From Mytilus edulis (taxonomy: Eukaryota > Mollusca > Bivalvia > Mytilida > Mytilidae), in NCBI RefSeq assembly GCF_963676685.1, contig NC_092350.1:62923674-62987673 (forward strand): 64,000 nt of DNA, given 5' to 3'. The notes under the pieces were generated by a model. That model ran no database searches. It saw only the letters and a list, made by a program, of their open reading frames with translations, and was not told the origin of the DNA. This document shows, piece after piece, positions 61,345 through 64,000 of this stretch. Made by a program: the position numbers and the translations under genes. Position 1 is the first letter of the stretch; each line of letters starts with the position of its first letter.

Positions 61345-63242
61345 CTGGAAAAAAAACTTTTAGATTAAGTTTAAAGTAAAAAAAAAAACTTTTTAAATGA
61401 TAAGCTCTTAATCTATGATTTTCTCAATCTAATTCTAATTATATGAACACGCTACATCTGGGACATTATATAGAAACTGGTTTTCAATCTCGACTCTCGT
61501 ATCGAATACGTTTTAGGGTCATTTAAACACAACGAAACGAAACGACAATTGATATGTTTCAAATTATGTATACATGTATGAACTCACTATTATTAACGAT
61601 AATGTACGACCCTAGATAACTAAAATAGTTCGAAACAGTTTCAAGGGAAATCCGCTTTTGTGTACTTATCATCATAACATGTTAATTATTTAAATTACAA
61701 ATTTTAATTCCTGAAACAAACTGGAGAAAAATCAAGTGTTTGGGAAAATAAATGGTTGATTGTTCATGATACATGTAGCTAATAACCACAACATAAAATG
61801 ATAACATAAACCAAATTACGGTATATTTTCGATAAAATATTATTCATTGAACATGTTGAAAGCGCCAAAACATGTATTAGATATGGTATAATACAAATTA
61901 TTCAAATATATATCAAACTTGAAAAAAAAATCATTTTTTACATTTCTACTTTGATTTCCACGCACATGAAAGACGTCGTTTATTTTTAGAAAAGATGAAT
62001 ATTTTGTAAAACAATTTGTTCTTTATTATTTGAGGGCATTAACACATCAAAACAAAAGATAGTATAGGTGTGAATTCACTGTCATGTTAAATGAACAGAT
62101 TGAGAGAGTCGGAATGTTGAAGCACCAATTTCAGATAACCGGTAATAACTGGAAGACCAAAGTTGTATAAATTCATTTAAAAAACCTCCAAGTTTTGAAT
62201 AACGGCAGTGAATAACACTTTAAAAAGGGAAAATCAAACACGTTCTCTATATTTTACATAACCGAGATAAAGATTTAAAAATGAAAAAGGCATACACTTA
62301 ATACTATATATTAAACATTGAACAATCTATCCTGTTTTTCGTAAGGACGTAAAGGGCGCAATATAAAACGTGCCTTATTCTAACTCCAGAAAAACAAATC
62401 TCTGTTTTTACTACCTGGTGTCGCATGCATGGTAGAAAGCAAACAAGTAAGGTAGTTGGTTTAATATGGCCGGCGTTTGAACAAAAGACATCCAACACTC
62501 GATTCTGGACTTTCATTCTTGAATTTAACTCGGATAAGACATGTAAGAGTATTTTTGTGATTTTGCTTTTATTCGACTACCACAAAGTTACCAACTACTT
62601 TAATATACTCACATCAAAAGAAACTGCATGTATATTCTTGTATTATGGTTGCTCATAAAAACAACTCGACCTTCCGAGGCTAACTGTTTCCAAGAACAGT
62701 GTTATTTTCATCCGTTCAAGTTTCCTGAAAAAAATATCATTAAAACGGAAAGGTGTTAACATTGACCATTGTTTTGTTATTTTTGTTTTAATTTCTGAAA
62801 TTATCCTGTGAAAAATCTTAAACAGAGCTTTATCAACAGTTTACATACTTATAATCACATTCTAAATCCCTGCGATTTCACGGGTGTGTTCTAGTATATT
62901 TTAAATTCGTATCGCAATTTTCATTAGAAAAATATACTTTATGCTAAGACAGTTTTGTTTGCAGTATATTAGTTCTTTCATGTATAGGTCAAATTGGTCT
63001 TCTTAAAACCAGTATGACCATTGCTTCAAATAAGTGAAACAGAAGAATATAATATATCCAACATGAATATGTTTATAAAATATGCCAACGATTACGAAAT
63101 TGATGCTTCAACTTCGGACGAATCTTCTATTTTACAGTTTCAATAATTATAAAATTGGAGTTCAATATAGAAATATGATTTACCTTTTAAATAGAATTGA
63201 ATTAAACCGAAGAGTTCAACCTAGCGCAGACAACAAAAATTA
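61345..63242. other. 5' flank or first intron of XKR copy 3
   Basis: AT-rich. The only possible exon is 62430-62415 (minus). An open minus frame at 62304-62516 (with a MKVQNRVLDVFC start) is not in the phase needed to join the gene. No repeat family was recognised. Confidence 0.35.
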
Positions 63243-63690
63243 ATATTTATGAATCTTGACTAAATTGAGGTAATTTATACGGCGACCAAGTTTCGATCCC
63301 TTACATCACAGAAGAGACATAACTGTCAAAATCCGGATACAGTGTACATAATTTAGTACCTCGTGTTTGTGGTACATGTATACCGTATTTTCTACAATTT
63401 TGTTTTTGTTTTTTGTTTGGTATTTGATTAATATTAAGATGCAATTTGTTAACCTGATAATCAATGTATTTGGCAGTCGCAGTTAGCAGGGTTTCAGAAC
63501 ATCCGATGTTCGACCTGTCAGTCAAATGCGTTTTGTTAAAATATACTTGTTCACCTTTTTGCTTTTTTGGAAAATGTTGGTTTGTGCTGCAAGTAGACCC
63601 CTCTACTAAGAAATTTGTTTTGCATGCACATGCATACAAGACTGAAGTTTTTATCCAACACAATCATTGGTTTGAACGTTGATTTTATAT
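63243..63690 (+). repeat. Dispersed repeat family D, copy 2
   Basis: It matches 24200-24670 in order: CTAAATTGAGGTAATTTATA, AAATCCGGATACAGTGTAC, GTTCGACCTGTCAGTCAAAT, GCGTTTTGTTAAAATATAC and TTTTTATCCAACACAATCAT. Confidence 0.7.
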
Positions 63691-64000
63691 TATACTTGTT
63701 TACATAACTATGTAGATGATTTTAGTCAAACATTCTCATTTAACTTTTTTATAGTATACAAGCATCATAATTTATAATAGACATGGTCCTTCTCAATCAT
63801 ATTGGGTATACAGATAGGTTATTTTTCGGTGCAGTGCAGCACTCATCTCTATGGTATTAAGCTATTAGTTGATCAAACATCACTTTGTGTAACATCACGA
63901 TCCGTATTAAATCATTGATAGCAGTTTCCTTTGTTAAAGATACAGCCCTTAGATTGTAAATAAACAGTGTGACGTTTGAGGACTTTATTTGAGCTTTTAC
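63691..64000. other. Right edge of the window
   Basis: No recognised feature in the last 310 bases. Confidence 0.35.

Noticed and set aside
1-64000. CRISPR arrays, rRNA, tRNA and bacterial-type operons.
   Set aside because: No regular spacer-repeat array, rRNA or convincing tRNA cloverleaf was seen, and gene structure is plainly eukaryotic.

Overview
The window is eukaryotic nuclear DNA. It is strongly AT-rich, its genes are split into short exons with GT/AG introns, and dispersed repeats fill much of the rest. The repeat families, the reverse-transcriptase type and the gene types (XK-related proteins, B-box/beta-propeller proteins) point to a bivalve mollusc, most likely a mussel (Mytilidae, Mytilus-like). 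The species is inferred, not proven.

Layout. (1) 306-4868, + strand: the 3' part of a B-box zinc-finger/beta-propeller gene (five exons, one of only 28 bases); its 5' end lies outside the window. (2) 7782-12193, - strand: a complete four-exon XK-related (XKR) membrane-protein gene, copy 1. (3) 18084-22341, - strand: an autonomous Helitron with HUH/Y2 Rep and PIF1-like helicase regions, damaged by one frameshift and one stop codon. Degenerate tandem repeats of about 150 bp lie next to it. (4) 23724-25246, - strand: a small two-exon coiled-coil gene I cannot name. (5) About 27560-29110, - strand: a decayed L1/Tx1-like LINE. (6) 33344-41018, - strand: XKR copy 2, with a long Q/N/S/Y-rich tail and a one-base frameshift in its second exon. 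(7) 45620-50871, + strand: a complete five-exon secreted phospholipase A2 gene. (8) About 52246-53477, + strand: a fairly intact Penelope-like reverse-transcriptase fragment; decayed relatives lie at 14870-15310 and 43340-44190. (9) 57512-61344 (first exon perhaps at 62430), - strand: XKR copy 3.

The host genes suggest membrane-lipid biology. Three XKR paralogues (the family contains phospholipid scramblases) share a strand and identical intron phases, so they come from tandem duplication. A secreted phospholipase A2 gene lies between copies 2 and 3 on the opposite strand. A functional link between the two families is a hypothesis only. Copies 1 and 3 look intact; copy 2 is either decaying or carries a homopolymer sequence error.

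The remainder is introns and repeats: inverted-repeat elements at 5201-6121 and 46084-46198, a small palindromic MITE in two copies, four or more dispersed mussel-type repeat families, and minisatellite patches. I saw no rRNA, tRNA, CRISPR array or viral gene. All splice sites were assigned by eye from GT/AG signals, phase agreement and paralogue comparison.
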